From Desulfocarbo indianensis (GTDB lineage Bacteria; Desulfobacterota; Desulfarculia; Desulfarculales; Desulfarculaceae), in NCBI GenBank assembly GCA_001184205.1, contig LBMP01000004.1, positions 442,309-506,308 of the forward strand: DNA of 64,000 nt, in the 5' to 3' direction. The notes under the pieces were generated by a model. The model did not search any database and was not told where the DNA came from. It worked only from the letters and a program-made list of their open reading frames with translations. The first letter of the stretch is position 1. Each line of letters begins with the position of its first letter. Of the stretch, positions 42,319 through 51,224 are shown one piece after another. Made by a program: the position numbers and the translations under genes.

Positions 42319-42681
42319 ATGCCTGCTTGTGAAAAATGCCAATCGGACACGCCCCAAGACGAACTGCGCGAACACACCGGGCTGATGCTCTGCGAGGATT
42401 GCTACATGGACGCCCTCAGCCCGACGCGCACCTGCGACCCCTGGGCCACTTACACGGCCAGCCGGCTCACCAATCAGGAGTTGAGCCCCGGCCAAGAATC
42501 CATTTTGCTGCTGCTCAAGAAAAAGGGTCAGGCCAGCGTGCAGGAATTGCTGGAGGGTACCGGCCTGGAGTTCAGGCAATTGGAAAAAGAGATAGCCGCC
42601 CTCCGGCACATGGAGCTGATACGGGGCGCGCTGACCCCGGAAAAGGAAAAGGTGTTCAAGCTGTTTGACGACCGCAGCTAG
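42319..42681 (+). CDS. Zinc-finger plus winged-helix protein
   Basis: 120 residues. The N-terminal third has two CxxC pairs (C4/C7 in PACEKCQSDT and C25/C28 in LCEDCYMDAL), a treble-clef-like zinc site. The rest resembles a winged helix (LSPGQESILLLLKKKGQASV, LLEGTGLEFRQLEKEIAALR). It is a probable transcriptional regulator or nucleic-acid-binding protein, of a small conserved type not otherwise recognised. It has its own terminator downstream. Confidence 0.65.
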   Translation: MPACEKCQSDTPQDELREHTGLMLCEDCYMDALSPTRTCDPWATYTASRLTNQELSPGQESILLLLKKKGQASVQELLEGTGLEFRQLEKEIAALRHMELIRGALTPEKEKVFKLFDDRS

Positions 42682-42816
42682 GCCCGGGCGGGGCCCTTGC
42701 CGCAAACAAGCCGCCGGTTGATTGAACCAGCTTGCCGGCCTGGAGCCCTCTGGAAATGGCGGGTTCGTTGGCGCCGGGCGGGGGGTGAACCATAGCAAGG
42801 CGCGGACCGCCGGGAG

Positions 42817-42846
42817 CCGCCGCTGGCCAAGCGGCGGTTTATTTTT
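42817..42846 (+). terminator. Intrinsic terminator
   Basis: CCGCCGCT at 42817-42824 pairs with AGCGGCGG at 42830-42837 around a five-base loop, followed by TTTATTTTT. It ends the zinc-finger gene transcript. The 42682-43008 gap otherwise holds GC-rich inverted sequence and a weak promoter, with no gene. Confidence 0.8.
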
Positions 42847-42938
42847 CCACGGCCCGGCTTGCCGGCATATCATCCGGTAATAACAGGCTAGTTTCAGGTT
42901 ACAACTTGGGGGCGACCGCCAAGCCCCATGCGGCGCGC

Positions 42939-42968
42939 TTGACAGGCCGCCATGGTCTGGCGTAGGGA
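42939..42968 (+). promoter_or_regulatory. Weak sigma-70-like promoter candidate
   Basis: A perfect TTGACA at 42939-42944 with TAGGGA at 42963-42968 (18-base spacer). The -10 is poor. It would drive the solenoid-like gene that starts at 43009. Confidence 0.3.
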
Positions 42969-43008
42969 TTTAACCGTGAAGGCGCGTATTTTTTATCCGG
43001 AGGTTGTC

Positions 43009-43815
43009 ATGTGGTTCAAGTCGCCCGATCCGGCCGAGATCGGCCTCAAGCGGCCCCATATCAAGGAAGGCCGCTTCGCCTTGCGCTACGCCTTCCGCGG
43101 CGCGGATAGGCCCCAAATTTCGGGCGGCGAGTTTCCGGGGCCCTATGCTTTTTACGGCGCCAAGCAGGCGCTGATCAAGGGCGGCGAATTTTCCGGCGAC
43201 CTCTGCTTCTACGCGGCGGAAGAGGCCCAGGCGGAGGGCGGCCGCTTCCTGGGCAAGAGCGCCTTCATGGGCTCCCAGAAGTGCCAATCCTCCGGCGGCG
43301 CTTTCGAGGGCGAGTGGGCTTTTTGCGAGAGCTTCGGCGCGCGCATCAGCGGCGGCTCCTTCAACGGCGAAAGCGTGCTTTCCGAGGCGCACAACGCGCG
43401 CATCCTGGGAGGGGAGTTCCGCGGCGATGAACTGGGCCTGCTCAGCGCCGGCACCATAATCACCGGCGGGCATTTTCACGGCGCCGGCCTGCTCAAGAAC
43501 TCCAGCGCCGCGGTGGTGCTGGGGGGCGTGGTCACCGGCCAGGGGGCCTTCGAGGGGGCCACAGAAATCAGGGTCATCCTGCCCGGCGAGCTGCCCGAGC
43601 TGCTGGCTCCGCTTAGCGGGGTGATCGCCTGCCGCCGCATCGGCCGCATAGCGCTACCCCAAGGAATGCCCCCAGGGCTCACGATTCTGGCCGAGGAAGT
43701 GGCCGAGGGAGCGGAGCACGCCCGCATCATACCCGCCGGCGCCTTGCCTAAAACCCAGGGAGACCCCGCCCAGGCCCTGGCCACTTTGGAACTGCTGGCC
43801 GGCGAGGCGGCCTGA
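43009..43815 (+). CDS. Repetitive GGxF solenoid-like protein
   Basis: 268 residues from the ATG at 43009 (GGAGG six bases upstream); a reading from 42952 lacks such a site. From residue 15 to about 180 it is built of roughly 20-residue repeats of the form GGxFxGxxAFxxAxxAxxx (ISGGEFPGPYAFYGAKQALI, KGGEFSGDLCFYAAEEAQAE, SGGSFNGESVLSEAHNARIL). The regular Gly-Gly-x-Phe pattern points to a right-handed beta-solenoid. No signal peptide is seen, so a cytoplasmic scaffold or polymer-like role is possible. No family is recognised with confidence. Confidence 0.6.
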   Translation: MWFKSPDPAEIGLKRPHIKEGRFALRYAFRGADRPQISGGEFPGPYAFYGAKQALIKGGEFSGDLCFYAAEEAQAEGGRFLGKSAFMGSQKCQSSGGAFEGEWAFCESFGARISGGSFNGESVLSEAHNARILGGEFRGDELGLLSAGTIITGGHFHGAGLLKNSSAAVVLGGVVTGQGAFEGATEIRVILPGELPELLAPLSGVIACRRIGRIALPQGMPPGLTILAEEVAEGAEHARIIPAGALPKTQGDPAQALATLELLAGEAA

Positions 43816-43857
43816 GCCCAGGTGCTTTTTGCGGGGCGGATGTGCTAAGTTCCTGTC

Positions 43858-44940
43858 ATGACGCCTAGAACCCCTCAAAAATCCGTGTCGGTGGTGCTGC
43901 CGGTGGGCGGCGGCAAGGGCGGCATAGGCAAAAGCGTGCTCACCGCCAACCTGGGCCTGGCCCTGGCCAGGCTGGAGCACCGGGTCATCGTCATCGACGC
44001 CGACCTGGGCGGATCGGACCTGCACAACCTCTTGGGCCAAGACAACGAACGCCCCGGCCTGGGCGAGGTGCTCACCGGCCAGGCCGCCGACGTGCGGCAG
44101 GTGGTGCACCCCATCCTGGAGCCGCGCTTCAGCTTCGTGCCCGGCGACGCCCTGGTGGTGGCCACCGCCAACCCGTCTTTCCAGAAAAAGCGCAAGTTGC
44201 TGCACCGCATAAAAGCCCTGGAGGCGGATTTCGTGCTGCTGGATCTGGGCGCGGGCACCGCCATCACGGTGATGGATTTTTTCCTCACCAGCCCGGTTTC
44301 GCTCTTGGTCATGCTGCCGGAGCGCCCGGCGGTGCTGAGCGCCTTCAATTTTTTGAAGAACGCGGTCTTCCGCGCCTTGAACCGCATTTTCCGGGGCAAC
44401 GCCAAAACCGGGGCGGTGCTGGCTTCCTATCAGGAGCGCAGCCGGGGGCCGGGGGCCATGAAAATGGCGGATTTGCTGGCCGCCCTGGATAAGGCGGCTT
44501 CCGGCGAGGGCTCGAGGGCTAAGCGGGCGGTGGAGCGCTGGCGGCCCAAGCTGGTTTTGAACCGGGTGCGCCTCATGGACGATTTCGTGTACGCCCACCA
44601 GTTGGAACGCTGGGCCAGGGACGACCTGGGGCTTCTGATCGAGGTGGCCGCTTTCCTGCCGGAGGACGAGGTGGTGCGCGAGGCCGGCGCGCAAAATCTG
44701 CCCGCCTTGGACCTGGACCCCAGGGCGCCCTTTTGTCGGGCGGTGGCGCTCCTGGCCTTGAGCCTGGGCAAGTGGGCGGGCCGGCCCCTGGAGCTGGCCC
44801 AGCACCGCGATTTCGAAGGTTCCTTTGAGCGGGCCGCCACGGAATACGCGCCTTTGTTTCCCCCGCCCGGCACCGCCATCCCCACCAGGGATGAGCTTTT
44901 AAAGCGCCTGAAGATGCTGCAGGCCAAGCTCAGGGAGTGA
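43858..44940 (+). CDS. MinD/ParA-like P-loop ATPase
   Basis: 360 residues. A deviant Walker A (GGKGGIGKS, within residues 17-26) is followed by VIVIDADLGGSDLHNLLG and FVLLDLGAGTAITVMDFF, the MinD/FlhG pattern. It lacks the C-terminal amphipathic helix of true MinD. The 32-residue insertion near 190-230 (charged) is family-specific. Such ATPases place proteins or flagella, or regulate secretion. It precedes a diguanylate cyclase by seven bases, so both probably work in one localisation/signalling process. Confidence 0.8.
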   Translation: MTPRTPQKSVSVVLPVGGGKGGIGKSVLTANLGLALARLEHRVIVIDADLGGSDLHNLLGQDNERPGLGEVLTGQAADVRQVVHPILEPRFSFVPGDALVVATANPSFQKKRKLLHRIKALEADFVLLDLGAGTAITVMDFFLTSPVSLLVMLPERPAVLSAFNFLKNAVFRALNRIFRGNAKTGAVLASYQERSRGPGAMKMADLLAALDKAASGEGSRAKRAVERWRPKLVLNRVRLMDDFVYAHQLERWARDDLGLLIEVAAFLPEDEVVREAGAQNLPALDLDPRAPFCRAVALLALSLGKWAGRPLELAQHRDFEGSFERAATEYAPLFPPPGTAIPTRDELLKRLKMLQAKLRE

Positions 44941-44947
44941 GAGCGGC

Positions 44948-45964
44948 ATGAAGAGGTCCAAGCAAAGCCCGGATTCCCCGGCCCAGGAATTGGCCGGCCT
45001 GCGCCGCGAAGTGGAGCGGCTGAAGGGCGTGGAATCCCGCCTCAAGGAAAGCGAGGAGAGGCTGCGCTTCATCACCGAGACCACGGGCGGGGCCCTGTAC
45101 CGCTTGTGTTACGCCACCATGACCTACGATTACCTGAGCCCGGTGGTGGAGCGCCTCACCGGCTACACCCCCGAGGAGATCAACCGGATCGGCTTCAGCA
45201 GCCTGGTCAGGACCATCACCAAGCCGGCCTCCGACGAAGTTCCCGCCGAGGAAATCCGCAACGTGCGCCTGGCCGGCAGGACCGGCGAATACCGGGCCGA
45301 CTACCAGATAGAGACCAAGAGCGGCCAGCTATGCTGGCTGGCCGACCATTCGCTGCCCTGGCTGGACACCGACGGCCGCGAGATAGGCTCGGTGGGGGTG
45401 CTCACCGATATCACCGAGCGCAAGCGGTTGGAAGAGTCCTTGCGCATAATGGCCACCATCGATCAGCTCACCGGCCTTTTGAACCGCCGCCGCTTCATGG
45501 AGCTGGCCGAGCGCGAGTTGGGTCGCTCCCGCCGCTACGGTTCGCCCTTGAGCCTCATCATCTTCGACATCGATCATTTCAAGGCCGTGAACGACGCCCA
45601 TGGCCACGCCATGGGGGACCGGGTGCTGGAACGCCTGGCCGGGGCCTGCCTGGGCGTGCTCAGGGAAAACGATCTCCTGGGCCGCATCGGAGGCGAGGAA
45701 TTCTCCGTTTGCCTGCTGGAGTGCGATTTACGTAAGGCCAGGACGGCCGGCGAGCGCCTGCGCAAGGCGGTGGCGGCGGTGGAGGTGCAGGAAGGCGAGG
45801 CCCGCGCCTCGATAACCATCAGCCTGGGCGCGGCCCAATTGCAGCAAGACGAAAGGCTGAGCGAACTCATGCACCGGGCCGACCGGGCCATGTACGAGGC
45901 CAAGCGCGCCGGCCGCAATTGCCTGGTCCTGGACCAGACCCATCCCCAACTTCCCCTGGCCTGA
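44948..45964 (+). CDS. PAS-GGDEF diguanylate cyclase
   Basis: 338 residues. A coiled coil (1-40) leads to a PAS domain (about 40-155, ending in SVGVLTDITERKRLEES) and a GGDEF domain (165-335). The active site is GGEEF at 248-252, preceded by an intact inhibitory I-site REND at 239-242, five residues upstream, so it should make c-di-GMP with product feedback. FDIDHFKAVNDAHGH carries the metal Asp. No membrane segment is seen, so it is cytoplasmic. Confidence 0.92.
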   Translation: MKRSKQSPDSPAQELAGLRREVERLKGVESRLKESEERLRFITETTGGALYRLCYATMTYDYLSPVVERLTGYTPEEINRIGFSSLVRTITKPASDEVPAEEIRNVRLAGRTGEYRADYQIETKSGQLCWLADHSLPWLDTDGREIGSVGVLTDITERKRLEESLRIMATIDQLTGLLNRRRFMELAERELGRSRRYGSPLSLIIFDIDHFKAVNDAHGHAMGDRVLERLAGACLGVLRENDLLGRIGGEEFSVCLLECDLRKARTAGERLRKAVAAVEVQEGEARASITISLGAAQLQQDERLSELMHRADRAMYEAKRAGRNCLVLDQTHPQLPLA

Positions 45965-46066
45965 AGCGGCCAGCCGCGTCCCCCCGCGCCTATCGAGGCC
46001 TCTCCGCCCAGCTATCCCATGACATTTCGCTGGCAGTTACTTCACCCTTGAGTCGGACCGCCGGGC

Positions 46067-47095
46067 CTAGATGCGCTTCAAGCGGTCGGCCAGATCGAAC
46101 TCCATCTCGGCCAGGGGCCGCCGCCGCAGGCGGTGGGGCAGGGCCAGGAGGGCGGCCCGGTCCACGTCGGCGATGGTCACGCTCTCCCGCGCCTCCAGGG
46201 CGGCCAGGGTGAGGGCGGTTTTCAAAAGGGTGAGGTCGCCGCGGTGGCCGTCCACGCCCAGGCCCAGGGTGACCGCCACCACCCGGTCCAGTATCTCCGG
46301 GCCGTGCTGCACCTTGGGCAGGAGCTTGCGGGCGCTTTCGATGCGCTCGGCCATTTGGCGGCCCTCCTCCAGGTATTGCTTGGCAAAGCCGTGGGGATCG
46401 GCCTCGTAGGCCAGGCGGCGGCGGATAACCTCCTGGCGCTGGGCCGGGTCGCTCAGGCCCACCACCTGCACGCAGAGCCCGAAGCGGTCGGTGAGCTGGG
46501 GCCGGAGTTCGCCCTCTTCGGGATTCATGGTGCCCACCAGGGTGAAGTTGGAGGGGTGGCTCACGCTGATGGACTCGCGCTCCACCGTGTTCACGCCCAT
46601 GGCCGCCGCGTCCAAAAGGGCGTCCACTAGGTGGTCGTCCAGGAGATTCACCTCGTCCACGTAGAGCACCTGGCGGTTGGCCGCCGCCAGGATGCCCGGC
46701 TGAAAGCGGGCCTCGCCCTCGCTGAGGGCGCTTTCCAGGTCCAGGGTGCCCAGGAGGCGGTCCTCGGTGGCGCCCACCGGCAATTCCACCACCCGCACCT
46801 GGCGCTCCTCGCTGGGCAGGTCGTCGCCGGCGGCCAGGCGGCGGGCGCATTCCTGGCACAGCGCGCCCAGGTCGTCGGGGTCGCAGGCATAGGCGCAGTC
46901 GGAGACCACCTGCTGGCGGGGCAACAGCTGGGCCAGGGCGCGCACCGCGGTGGATTTGGCCGTGCCCTTTTCGCCGCGGATCAAGACGCCGCCCACCCGG
47001 GGGTTGACCACGTTTATGATGAGCGCCAGCTTCATCTGCTCCTGGCCCACCAGGGCGGCGAAGGGATAGAGCGGGGTAGGTGCGGTCTGCGGCAT
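46067..47095 (-). CDS. ChlI/BchI-type chelatase AAA+ ATPase with Cys4 insert
   Basis: 342 residues. AAA+ ATPase of the magnesium-chelatase I family: Walker A GEKGTAKST at 41-49, VELPVGATEDRLLGTLDLES, VLYVDEVNLLDDHLVDALLD, SNFTLVGTMNPEEGELRPQL. An insert after the first helix holds C67, C71, C80 and C83 (Cx3Cx8Cx2C), a probable metal or Fe-S site typical of the non-photosynthetic branch. With the ChlID-like protein at 49179 it would power a CobN-type cobalt (or related) chelatase; cobD nearby fits B12 synthesis. The chelating subunit is not in the window. Confidence 0.82.
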   Translation of the reverse strand: MPQTAPTPLYPFAALVGQEQMKLALIINVVNPRVGGVLIRGEKGTAKSTAVRALAQLLPRQQVVSDCAYACDPDDLGALCQECARRLAAGDDLPSEERQVRVVELPVGATEDRLLGTLDLESALSEGEARFQPGILAAANRQVLYVDEVNLLDDHLVDALLDAAAMGVNTVERESISVSHPSNFTLVGTMNPEEGELRPQLTDRFGLCVQVVGLSDPAQRQEVIRRRLAYEADPHGFAKQYLEEGRQMAERIESARKLLPKVQHGPEILDRVVAVTLGLGVDGHRGDLTLLKTALTLAALEARESVTIADVDRAALLALPHRLRRRPLAEMEFDLADRLKRI

Positions 47096-47116
47096 TTTAT
47101 ATCTGTCCCGTGGGGG

Positions 47117-48370
47117 TTAGGTTTGCTGGTTTTCCACGGGGGACGCAATCGGCCCTCGCACGGGCAAGACTATACTCGCCAACGCGCCCTGGTCAAGGCC
47201 GGGGCGCAAGCTTATCTCGCCGCCCAGCTTGTTCAGGATGCGCCTGGCCCGGCAAAGCCCCATGCCCACACCCACCGCCTTGGTGGTGAAAAAGGGGTCG
47301 AACAGATAGCAGAGCGACTGCGGGGCCAGGCCGTGGCCGTTGTCGGCGATCTCCAAAACCAGGTTTCCCTCCCGCACGCGCCAGGAGATTCTTATCTCGC
47401 CGCCTTCAGCGGGCAGGGCTTCCAGGGCGTTGCGCAGGGCCTCGCCCACGGCCTGGGCGGCCCAGGCCGGATCGGTGACGATCACGGGCGACTTGGCGGG
47501 GGTTTGCCAGCGCGCCCGCTCCACCAGGCCGCCCAGCTCCTTGCGGGCCCGGTTGATGATGGTGGCCAGCCGCACCCGCTCGGGCTTGGGTTGGATGGGC
47601 TTGGTAAAGGAGTGCACCGCCTCCACGATGGCTTCCAGGCGCTGGGCCCCGTGCAGGATGTTGTCCAACAGGCGGCAGTCCGGGTCGTCCTCGGGCTTGC
47701 GTTTGAGCATGAGGTTGGCCATGCCGCCGATGGTCATGCAGGGATTGCGTATCTGGTGGGCCACGGCCTCGGAAAAGCCGTAGAGGCTCTGGATGTGCTC
47801 CCTTTGCAGGCGGGCGCGTTCGGTGAGCATCTTTTTTTCGCGCTCGGCCAGGTTGATGATTTCGGTGATGTCGTTGAACTCCAGGAGAATGCCGAACACC
47901 TTGTCGGACTCGATGAGGGAATTGCTGGAGATGTCCAGGTGCAGGCGTCCCCGGCTGGGATGGTTGTAGGTGAGGCGCAGGGAGTGGGCTCCCCCCTGGC
48001 CTTGCAGCAGGCTCTGCAGCATGCCCTGGAATTCCGCCGGGGAATCCAGGCGGCTGCTGATCTCTTCGAAAATGCCGGGCCTGAGGAAACGCTCCTTGCC
48101 GAATCCCAGGATGGCGCTGGCGGCCAAATTGGCCGCGTACACTCGGCCCCCGGCGTTCATGAGGATGGCCCCCACCGAAAAGCCGTCCAGGAGATTGCGG
48201 AAGTAAGAGGAGTGGATGAAAGTGAGCACTTGGCCCCGCCATGGGTTGTCGGGTGTTAAAATATGGACGCTTAGCGGCCGCCCCCATGGGCGGCGCTCCG
48301 GCCCTAAATAATAGCCCTGGTTACAACTTTGCGATGTGACGCTTAGGTGACAGGAGGTTTGTTGATACAA
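47117..48370 (-). CDS. PAS-domain sensor histidine kinase
   Basis: 417 residues. PAS domain at about 50-170 (YFRNLLDGFSVGAILMNAGG; FGILLEFNDITEIINLAERE), HisKA with H205 in FSEAVAHQIRNPCMTIGG, and an ATP-binding domain with ALRNALEALPAEGGEI, LEIADNGHGL and GVGMGLCRARRILNKLGG. No membrane segment, so cytoplasmic. The TTG start at 48370 is uncertain, as the first 45 residues look unlike a folded domain. No receiver gene is adjacent; the NtrC-type regulator at 40695 could be its partner. Confidence 0.85.
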   Translation of the reverse strand: MYQQTSCHLSVTSQSCNQGYYLGPERRPWGRPLSVHILTPDNPWRGQVLTFIHSSYFRNLLDGFSVGAILMNAGGRVYAANLAASAILGFGKERFLRPGIFEEISSRLDSPAEFQGMLQSLLQGQGGAHSLRLTYNHPSRGRLHLDISSNSLIESDKVFGILLEFNDITEIINLAEREKKMLTERARLQREHIQSLYGFSEAVAHQIRNPCMTIGGMANLMLKRKPEDDPDCRLLDNILHGAQRLEAIVEAVHSFTKPIQPKPERVRLATIINRARKELGGLVERARWQTPAKSPVIVTDPAWAAQAVGEALRNALEALPAEGGEIRISWRVREGNLVLEIADNGHGLAPQSLCYLFDPFFTTKAVGVGMGLCRARRILNKLGGEISLRPGLDQGALASIVLPVRGPIASPVENQQT

Positions 48371-48478
48371 TCACACAATCATATGTGGAATCCCGCTTTT
48401 AGAATGACGCACTCACGCAGTTATTAAATATTAATAATTAAATAGCGAGTTGCCTTGCGATAATAATGACAATGCAAA

Positions 48479-49161
48479 TTAAACTACTGGACTAATTAAA
48501 GTCAGTCGACCTTTAAACAGTTTTTTTTTATTTTCATAACTTTTGTCTTTAGCGCTATGCTCTCCGCGAGCAAAGCCATCTCCTACGGATAACGGTTTCT
48601 TTGTACGGGTATCAGTGAATAGAAAAAAAAGTGCACTGGCAACAAAGAACGAAATGACGATTGTGCCAGCCTTTTCTGATGCCCAGATACTATTTTGGAT
48701 TGGAAGCGCTCGATATAAAAAAAGCATAATCCAACCAATGAAAATGAAGAAGCTAAGAAAACATGCAATTTTACTTACCGAACGAAAAGAAGGTGAGGTG
48801 ATGGGGCACCCTTTGCGAGGCAATTCCCAACCCAGAAAAAGGACGACGTCCATTTTAGTCTCTAAGTAACTTACTTTTTTCTCCCAAGATTATTGCCAGT
48901 ACTTACTTCCCTTGTTGGCAAAAAACCAGCCCAGTGAAAAGATAGCTCCCAAACCGGATATTAAAAGTTTTAATAAATTATGTTCACCTTCCAAATTGCA
49001 CATGCCGGTAAATAGAACCGCGATGAAGCCACCAAAAAAAAAAGGCTCCTTGTCCAGAACAACTTGATCTCCAAGTTTCTGGTCTCTATGGCGATTTTGT
49101 ACAGTTCAAACCATAAGGGCGATTGCGTTTTGTTATTCGATTCCCCACTGTTTTCGCTCAT
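48479..49161 (-). pseudogene. RipA-family-like membrane protein gene, frameshifted with an internal stop
   Basis: Three pieces on one strand read as one protein. From the ATG at 49161 (GGGGGG upstream) it reads LWFELYKIAIETRNLEIKLF, WTRSLFF, then a run of ten T. One extra T would continue into FGGFIAVLFTGMCNLEGEHN and LLISGLGAIFSLGWFFANKG to SKYWQ and an in-frame TAA. The same frame then goes on (SWEKKVSYLETKMDVVLFLG) into the open part 48479-48853 with two more hydrophobic helices. The pattern YKxAxExRNxEIxLFWxRS and GSKYWQxxWExxVxxLE matches the RipA-like membrane proteins. The AT-rich composition is unlike the neighbours, suggesting transfer and later decay. Confidence 0.7.
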
Positions 49162-49178
49162 GTCGTGTCCCCCCGATA

Positions 49179-51224
49179 TCACCAATAATTTTTAACGAGA
49201 TCCAGCACCTGATCCGCCGTGATGTTGCGCAGGCTAACGCAGGCCGCGCCCAGGTATTCGGCGAAGGCGCGGCACAGGTTTATTTCGTGATGATGCCCCA
49301 CGTCGGTATCCACCACCACGTAGCGCGGCCGCGGGTCCGAGGCCATGCGCCGGGCCAGGTTGAGCACCTCCCGGTCGGCGTAGCCGCCGTCGCCCCAGTT
49401 GTCGCCCCAGCCGCCGCCCTTCTTGCCGGCGGGCTGGTTGAGGAACTCGGCGGTGGCCGCGGCCAGGGGCACGTTGGGCCGGCCATCGGTGAGGATCACC
49501 GCCAGGGGGGTGAGCTTGGGGTCCTGGGCCAGTTCCCGCTCCAGGATGCCGGCCAGGGTCACCAGGCCCGAGGCCAGGGGGGTCTTGCCGCCGGTGGGCA
49601 GGTCGCTGAGCAGGCGGCGGGCCACCTCCACGCTGCTGGTGGGCGGCAAAAGCTCCCGGGCCGAGAGCCCGCCGAAAACCACCAGGCCCACCCGGTCGCG
49701 TTTTTGATAGGCCTCGGTGAGCAGCCCCAGCACCGCGGCCTTGGTCTCCCGCATGCGGGCCGCCGCGTTCATGGAGCCCGAGGCGTCCACGCAGAAGATT
49801 ATCAGGCGGCCTCGCTTGGCCGCGCGCACCTTTTCCCGGATGTCGGGCTGGCGCACCAATAGCGCCGGGCCGCCGCCGGGAGCCAGGGCGCGGCGGCTTT
49901 TCTGATGGGGGGCCGCCGCGCGCAGGGTGGCGTCAAAGGCCAGGGAGCGGCCCAGGCGCTGGCTGGAGGCCCGCATATAGCGCCCCCGGTTGCCGCTCAC
50001 CTGGCGGGCGTTGCGCCGGCCGGCCTGCTTGAGGCTGGTGCCTTCGCGGGCGGGCAGGCGGGTGGCCACCGGCTTGACCGCCTCCGGCGGCAGTATGTAA
50101 AGGGTTCTTTCCCCGGCGGGCTCCTGGCCGCCTTGCTCCCGGCCCTCGGGCAGGGAAAGCGTCTTCACCACCCGCATTGTCTGGTCCTGACTGTTGGGCG
50201 GGGGGCCTTGCTTCAGGCGGGCGGCGGGCTCCTCGGCCCGGTTTTCCCGGGCCTGGGCGCGGTGGTTCAAGGCCAGGGGGGCCACCTCCTGCACCAATTC
50301 CGGCGAGGCCTCATCCAGGCCGCGCCAGGCGGCCAGGGCGCGGGCCGCCTTGACGCAGGCCAGTTCACCTCGCGAACCCAGGGAGCCGGCGCGGGAGGCC
50401 AGCCAGGCGGCCAGGGCCCGGGACTGGGCGGGCGCCGTGACCAGCGGCAGTTTCTCGCGGGCGGCCACCAGGCGGGCGCGCAGGTCGTCCTCGGCCTGGG
50501 ACCAAGCCACCCGGAAGGCCACCGGGTCGGCCTCGTAGGCCAGGCGGCGGGTGACGACCAGACGCCTTAAGGCCGGATCGGCCTCACCCTTAACGTCCAC
50601 GCACAGGCCGAAACGGTCCAGAAGCTGGGGTCCCAGGGGGCCTTCCTCCGGGTTCATGGAGGCCACCAGGGCGAACTGGGCGGGGTGGCGGTAAGAGATG
50701 CCCTCCCGCTCCACCTGGTTCCAGCCCGAGGAGGCGGCGTCCAGCACCAGGTGGGTGAGGTGGGGCGGCAGCAGGTTGACCTCGTCCACGTAGAGCACGC
50801 CCTGATGGGCCTGGGCCAAAAGGCCGGGCATGAAGCCCAGGCGGCCCTCCTGGATGGCCAGGCGCAGGTCCAGGGAGCCGGCCACCCGGTCCTCGGTGGC
50901 GCCCAGAGGCAGGTCCACGAAGGGGGTGGGCCGGAGCCGGGAGGAGAGGGGACGCGGCAAGGCGGCGCAGGCCGGGCACCAGGGACCCTGGGGGGAGCAG
51001 CCCACCGCGCAGCCCATCACCGCCTCCACCGGCGGCAGGATGTCCGCCAAGGCCCTGGCCGCGGTGGATTTGGCGGTTCCTTTCTCTCCGCGTAAAAGAA
51101 TACCGCCCAAACCGAGGTCAATGGCCAGAAGTAGCAGAGCCCGCTTCATTTTTGATTGCCCAACCAGGGCGCTGAAAGGGTAGCCGGAACGGGGGTTCAG
51201 AATTTGCGGGCTTGCCGGGGTCAT
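49179..51224 (-). CDS. ChlI-ChlD-like fused chelatase subunit (AAA+ and VWA)
   Basis: About 681 residues from the ATG at 51224; an upstream reading to 51317 adds 31 residues with no family likeness. The N-terminal AAA+ half has GEKGTAKST at 46-54, VDLPLGATEDRVAGSLDLRL, VLYVDEVNLLPPHLTHLVLD and a four-Cys insert (CAVGCSPQGPWCPAC). A proline/charged linker follows, then a VWA domain with an intact MIDAS (IIFCVDASGSMNAAARM, PTGGKTPLASGL, ILTDGRPNVPLA). This is the I+D fusion seen in CobN-linked chelatases. It is divergent from the hydrogenase operon. Confidence 0.85.
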   Translation of the reverse strand: MTPASPQILNPRSGYPFSALVGQSKMKRALLLLAIDLGLGGILLRGEKGTAKSTAARALADILPPVEAVMGCAVGCSPQGPWCPACAALPRPLSSRLRPTPFVDLPLGATEDRVAGSLDLRLAIQEGRLGFMPGLLAQAHQGVLYVDEVNLLPPHLTHLVLDAASSGWNQVEREGISYRHPAQFALVASMNPEEGPLGPQLLDRFGLCVDVKGEADPALRRLVVTRRLAYEADPVAFRVAWSQAEDDLRARLVAAREKLPLVTAPAQSRALAAWLASRAGSLGSRGELACVKAARALAAWRGLDEASPELVQEVAPLALNHRAQARENRAEEPAARLKQGPPPNSQDQTMRVVKTLSLPEGREQGGQEPAGERTLYILPPEAVKPVATRLPAREGTSLKQAGRRNARQVSGNRGRYMRASSQRLGRSLAFDATLRAAAPHQKSRRALAPGGGPALLVRQPDIREKVRAAKRGRLIIFCVDASGSMNAAARMRETKAAVLGLLTEAYQKRDRVGLVVFGGLSARELLPPTSSVEVARRLLSDLPTGGKTPLASGLVTLAGILERELAQDPKLTPLAVILTDGRPNVPLAAATAEFLNQPAGKKGGGWGDNWGDGGYADREVLNLARRMASDPRPRYVVVDTDVGHHHEINLCRAFAEYLGAACVSLRNITADQVLDLVKNYW

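Noticed and set aside
42682..42846. c-di-GMP or other riboswitch before the solenoid gene
   Set aside because: Conserved core sequences do not match; the hairpin is an ordinary terminator of the upstream gene.
48543..48869. 108-codon plus-strand ORF in the AT-rich island
   Set aside because: The minus strand gives a coherent membrane protein reading across the same region.
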